Below, piece by piece: positions 12,866 to 16,154 of a stretch of 16,154 nucleotides of DNA. The DNA lies in contig CABUAS010000039.1 in the NCBI GenBank assembly GCA_902489595.1, positions 1 through 16,154 on the forward strand, in the 5' to 3' direction. Origin of the DNA: an uncultured Oscillospiraceae bacterium. GTDB taxonomy: Bacteria > Bacillota > Clostridia > Oscillospirales > Acutalibacteraceae. The translations under genes were made by a program, and so were the position numbers. Below the pieces are notes generated by a model. It was not told the origin of the DNA and searched no databases. It worked only from the letters and a program-made list of their open reading frames with translations. Positions within the stretch are counted from its first letter, which is position 1. Each line of letters opens with the position of its first letter.

Positions 12866-12925
12866 GTATTTTTTCATTTTTGGGCATACTTTTACTAAAA
12901 AAGTTGTAATTTCGGGGTGTTTCTT

Positions 12926-13750
12926 ATGCAAAACAGAACAGATTTGGCAGTTGAGTGCTATGAAGAGCACGAAAAAACGAAAATTGACGGCGTTAAAATT
13001 ACTGAAAAAAATAATGTTACTGTGGTATCGGTTATAAACAAAAAGGGTGAAAAAGCAATCGGTAAGCCTGTCGGAAATTATATTACGGTCGATGTGCCGT
13101 CGTTTGTAAATGACACTGATATTTTTGACGGCAGGCTTACCACCCTTTCGTCAATAATAAAAAAATTACTTCCTCCAAAAGCCGACAACATTCTTGTGGC
13201 AGGTGTTGGTAATATGGATATAACGGCAGACGCTCTCGGGCCGAAAACAAATTCATATGTTCTTGCCACCCGCCATATTTCTTCAGAATTGAAAAAAGAG
13301 ATGGGATTTGAACATCTGAAAAGCGTTTCCAGCATAAGAACGGGAGTGCTCGGCGAAACAGGAATCGAGAGCGCCGAATTTATCAAAGGCATTGTAAATG
13401 TTATCAAGCCCGACTGCGTTATAGTTGTTGATGCGCTTGCCTCAACTTCGGCCGAGCGGCTTGGCACAACCGTTCAGATTTCAGATACGGGAATTTCTCC
13501 CGGCTCGGGCGTCGGCAACCATCGCTTTGAAATATCAAAAAACACACTCGGTGTGCCCGTAATTTCTGTCGGAATTCCTACAGTCGTTTCAACGGGCGTC
13601 ATTAAAGGCGTCAATGATTCATCAATGTTTGTAACTCCGCGTGAAATCGACCGTGTAACCGAGCAGGGCGCAAAATTAATCGGAATGAGCATAAATGTCT
13701 GCCTGCAGCCCGATATTAATGAAAAAGATTTGTTTGCCCTTGTCGGATGA
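12926..13750 (+). CDS. gpr: Germination protease GPR (spore protease)
   Basis: An aspartic-type endopeptidase made in the forespore that degrades small acid-soluble spore proteins during germination. The 274-residue protein has RTDLAVE at residues 4-10, the autoprocessing site in the family. It also has GVGNMDITADALGP, which should hold the first catalytic aspartate, GETGIESAEFIKGIV, VVDALAS with the second aspartate, then QISDTGISPGSGVGN and VPVISVGIPTVV. It is clearly shorter than the ~370-residue Bacillus enzymes: the propeptide is only seven residues and a stretch before the final VTPREID segment is missing. ATG at 12926 follows CGGGGTG; a TAA in frame at 12896 rules out a longer propeptide apart from a GTG at 12917. 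It is followed by spoIIP, as in Bacillus. Confidence 0.94.
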   Translation: MQNRTDLAVECYEEHEKTKIDGVKITEKNNVTVVSVINKKGEKAIGKPVGNYITVDVPSFVNDTDIFDGRLTTLSSIIKKLLPPKADNILVAGVGNMDITADALGPKTNSYVLATRHISSELKKEMGFEHLKSVSSIRTGVLGETGIESAEFIKGIVNVIKPDCVIVVDALASTSAERLGTTVQISDTGISPGSGVGNHRFEISKNTLGVPVISVGIPTVVSTGVIKGVNDSSMFVTPREIDRVTEQGAKLIGMSINVCLQPDINEKDLFALVG

Positions 13751-13764
13751 TGAGGTTAAAGCCC

Positions 13765-13793
13765 GAATATATATGTATTATAAATCATATAAT
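13765..13793 (+). promoter_or_regulatory. Possible sigma-E promoter of spoIIP
   Basis: GAATATA (13765-13771) and CATATAAT (13786-13793), 14 bp apart, resemble the sporulation sigma-E consensus (roughly KMATATT and CATACA-T). SpoIIP is a mother-cell protein in Bacillus, so this fits. The region is AT-rich, so chance matches are likely. Confidence 0.5.
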
Positions 13794-13837
13794 TAAATAT
13801 ATTAATACATTATATACGGGAGCGATTAAAAATAAAA

Positions 13838-14995
13838 ATGAAACGTGAAATTTTAATTTTTATTTCAAATATAGTTATATTATTTTCTGTGTGCGGAATT
13901 TTAATTAATTTTTCTCCTTATATCGGCGGCGCAATAATCGGCATAGCAGGCGGTATGAATGATGTGTCACGCCCTTATGACAAAGCGCAGGAAACATTTG
14001 AAAAAATTTCCCCGTTTATTTCTGAAGAAAGTGACAATACTACTATTACCACACAGGAGGATAGTCAGCAGGTTATGAACAGCATTGAATCAAAGGACAG
14101 CTTTGACAATGCAGATTTGACCGAAACGCCTGATGATATTAAGGCGCTTATGGCTGAAGAGGAAAAGGTGATTGAGGCTCAGGAAGTAAAAGGAAAAACG
14201 AGCGAAGCAAGTTATACGGGCGGAGGAAAGATTTTTTCCTGCGGCAATGTTCAGGTGCAGAGCAAAATACCTGAATCCTTTTACGAGCTTAATATCGAAA
14301 ACCTTTTAAACGAGGGCGCAGATTTAAAGATTAAAGATGTCTCAAAGCCTACGGTTCTGATTTATCACAGTCATACAACAGAGTGCTTTACTCTTCTTGA
14401 TGTGGGTTATTATACAAAGTCCACCGATCTGAAAACCAAGGATATAAACCGCAATATGGTTCGGGTCGGGGACGAAATCTGCAAAGTGCTTGAAAGCCGT
14501 GGAATAGGCGTTGTTCACGACAGGGAAATTCATGATGAGGATTACAACAGTGCTTATGATTCTTCACGTCAGTCGGTTGAAAAATATCTTGAGGAATACC
14601 CGACGATTGAAATCACGATAGATGTTCACCGTGACAGCATTACATATAAGGACGGAACAAAAGTTAAGCCGACTGTTGAAGTCGGAGGCAAAAAAGCGGC
14701 AAAAATGATGATTATTTCGGGTTGCGAATATAACAGAATAAAGAATTTCCCCGACTGGCAGGATAATCTTCATTTTTCAACGGCTGTTACAAGCGAACTG
14801 AATTCAAAATATGAGGGCTTAATGCGCCCGATTTTGTTTTCTGAAAGAAAATATAATATGGATTTGACTAAAAATTCATTTTTGCTCGAAGTGGGAACAG
14901 AGGCAAATACGCTTGATGAGGCATGTTATTCGGGCAGGCTTTTTGCCGACGGTCTTTCCGATTTGATTTTAAATAATTATACAGACAAAGGATGA
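13838..14995 (+). CDS. spoIIP: Stage II sporulation protein P, cell-wall amidase/endopeptidase
   Basis: Degrades septal peptidoglycan with SpoIID and SpoIIM and so drives forespore engulfment. The 385 residues are near the Bacillus length. One membrane segment at about residues 6-26 anchors it, followed by a low-complexity acidic linker (to about 125) and the amidase domain (about 165-380). In the domain, VLIYHSHTTE gives the zinc histidine and glutamate, ITIDVHRDS a further metal ligand region, and RPILFSERKYNMDL then LLEVGTEANTLDEA the conserved end. No ribosome binding site lies at normal spacing: GGGAG is 15 bases upstream of the only reasonable ATG. Poor translation initiation or another start is possible. 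It follows gpr by 87 bp. Confidence 0.94.
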   Translation: MKREILIFISNIVILFSVCGILINFSPYIGGAIIGIAGGMNDVSRPYDKAQETFEKISPFISEESDNTTITTQEDSQQVMNSIESKDSFDNADLTETPDDIKALMAEEEKVIEAQEVKGKTSEASYTGGGKIFSCGNVQVQSKIPESFYELNIENLLNEGADLKIKDVSKPTVLIYHSHTTECFTLLDVGYYTKSTDLKTKDINRNMVRVGDEICKVLESRGIGVVHDREIHDEDYNSAYDSSRQSVEKYLEEYPTIEITIDVHRDSITYKDGTKVKPTVEVGGKKAAKMMIISGCEYNRIKNFPDWQDNLHFSTAVTSELNSKYEGLMRPILFSERKYNMDLTKNSFLLEVGTEANTLDEACYSGRLFADGLSDLILNNYTDKG

Positions 14996-15001
14996 TAAAA
15001 A

Positions 15002-15289
15002 TTGAAAAAGTTTAAAATATTTCTCGTGGTGCTTGCGTCTTTTGCAATTCTTTTTGCAGGCTCGTCGCTTGCGTATTATAATACAAAAAGCTTTGGCTTT
15101 GACGAAGGCGCCGTGTTTTTTCAGCAAAACGAGGATGGAATTGTTTTTCTTGACAGGGAAATCAAATATAAGGATATTGATGATGCACTGATTACAGCAG
15201 GCAAATATCTGCCGCCAGAGCCGTATTCCACTGTAAACAAATTGAATAACCGTTTTAATGTAAATAAATTATATGATTACTTTTCATAG
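15002..15289 (+). CDS. Small exported protein of unknown function, in yqxA position
   Basis: A 95-residue protein that starts at a TTG codon; AAAGGATG lies about nine bases upstream, six bases after the spoIIP stop. The N-terminus is a signal peptide or anchor (KKFKIFLVVLASFAILFAGSSLAYY, residues 2-26), with a possible cleavage after SLA. The remainder is a short soluble domain with no motif I recognise. In B. subtilis the gene after gpr-spoIIP is yqxA, a protein of similar size and topology; the shared position is notable but I see no clear sequence match. A mother-cell sporulation role is inferred from linkage only. Confidence 0.65.
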   Translation: MKKFKIFLVVLASFAILFAGSSLAYYNTKSFGFDEGAVFFQQNEDGIVFLDREIKYKDIDDALITAGKYLPPEPYSTVNKLNNRFNVNKLYDYFS

Positions 15290-15560
15290 GCGGGCGGTCT
15301 CACCTATCGGCTCGGTTGTTGCTTATGCAATTCAGAGGTGTCCATCGGACACTCGCACCCTCACCCCCTCGCAAAACAAATATTTTTCATTATATCCACA
15401 ACATTTATCATAAACCTATCATAACAATCTATAAATACTATATATTGCACACAAAAAACGGCGGCGTTACATATAATGTATATATGATGCCGCTTTGAAT
15501 TTTCAACAAATATAAAACGCTCGGCAGGGTGTGAAAAAAGCAGAAAAAATCTTAAAAAAA
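15290..15560. other. Intergenic region before the rRNA promoter
   Basis: No gene is supported. A small stem GTGTCC (15338-15343) / GGACAC (15347-15352) lies near the start, followed by C-rich sequence. A longer imperfect hairpin closes with GCGGC near 15463 and GCCGC near 15490, with an ACATATA/TATATAT interior and TTTGAATTTT after it. It could be the terminator of the spoIIP operon, though the T-run is poor. The rest is AT-rich and featureless to me. Confidence 0.4.
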
Positions 15561-15563
15561 GTG

Positions 15564-15592
15564 TTGACAATTCAGTTCATTTTTGGTATTAT
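15564..15592 (+). promoter_or_regulatory. rRNA operon promoter
   Basis: TTGACA (15564-15569) and TATTAT (15587-15592) are 17 bp apart, about 210 bp before the 16S gene. Further tandem promoters were not seen. Confidence 0.85.
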
Positions 15593-15598
15593 AGCAAA

Positions 15599-15801
15599 GC
15601 GCTCGAGAGAGAGCGGCGAAGGACCTTGAAAATTAAACAACGACGAAAAAGTAAGGAACCCGATAAGATTCTAAAAAGAGTTTTATCTGTACTCGTATCG
15701 AAAGAGATACAAAAGCAGTAATTGCGAACGAAAGTGTTCGAAAGAGCAAAAAGTTCTTGAAATTAGGTTAGAGCAGTCTTTAGGGGCTGATTTAATACAA
15801 T
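15599..15801 (+). other. rRNA operon leader
   Basis: A transcribed leader of about 200 nt. It has several hairpins: GATAA/TTATC (15662-15687), GTATC/GATAC (15695-15710) and CGAAC/GTTCG (15726-15740), the last two with GAAAG-type loops. AGTTCTTGAAATTAGG (15752-15767) resembles a boxA-like antitermination sequence. Such leaders carry antitermination and RNase processing signals; assignment of each element is inference. Confidence 0.6.

Positions 15802-16154
<353 letters not shown>

Noticed and set aside
12883..12912. Sigma-G promoter before gpr
   Set aside because: GCATA near 12884 resembles a sigma-G -35, but no acceptable CATnnTA-type -10 is found at the right distance, so no feature is claimed.
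13078..13692. Minus-strand open frames inside gpr (13078-13467 and 13474-13692)
   Set aside because: They are shadows of the GPR coding frame, with no initiation signals or recognisable domains.
15316..15498. 60-residue plus-strand open frame
   Set aside because: It runs through hairpin repeats, has no ribosome binding site, and its composition does not look like a protein.

Overview
The window looks like a chromosomal segment of a spore-forming, low-to-moderate GC Firmicute of class Clostridia, probably in the Clostridium cluster IV (Ruminococcaceae/Oscillospiraceae) area. Four things support this: strong AGGAGG ribosome binding sites with TTGACA/TATAAT promoters, a T-box leader, the Firmicute order rpsT / gpr / spoIIP, and the 5' end of a 16S rRNA gene whose variable regions read like that group. 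The family placement is inference from memory of related 16S sequences. The window ends inside the 16S gene.

Layout. (1) 66-707: a phosphoribosyltransferase-like gene with an altered PRPP loop. (2) 760-4226: a leucine T-box leader with its terminator, then leuA (alpha-isopropylmalate synthase) and leuB (3-isopropylmalate dehydrogenase). They are separated by a MITE-like repeat and three small palindromes; leuC and leuD are absent. (3) 4268-5143: a structured repeat, then a trans-aconitate-methyltransferase-like gene. (4) 5233-6373: the rpsF-ssb-rpsR operon with promoter, leader and terminator. (5) 6372-6751: a repeat-only stretch. (6) 6752-8343, minus strand: a lipid-anchored or membrane-anchored unknown protein, an XRE regulator and a DUF2975-type membrane protein. 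(7) 8541-11105: dus-nagA-trmL, tightly packed with overlaps. (8) 11178-12768, minus strand: a patatin-like lipase, a small membrane protein with a lysine/alanine tail, and rpsT. (9) 12926-15289, divergent from rpsT: the sporulation genes gpr and spoIIP and a small exported protein in the position of B. subtilis yqxA. (10) 15564-16154: rRNA promoter, hairpin-rich leader and 16S start.

No phage, defence, CRISPR or secondary-metabolite system is visible, and most genes are housekeeping. The least explained material is intergenic. One family is a 124-125 bp MITE-like element, present twice, with terminal inverted repeats and compensatory stem changes. A second family, of about twelve members, is a ~27 bp palindrome beginning GTAGGG and ending near CCCG, in both orientations and only between genes. 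A third type of repeat is a hairpin element at 7606-7654. The coding-side curiosities are the phosphoribosyltransferase without the usual acidic pair in its PRPP loop, the compact GPR protease with a minimal propeptide, and the small acidic/lysine-tailed membrane protein beside rpsT.
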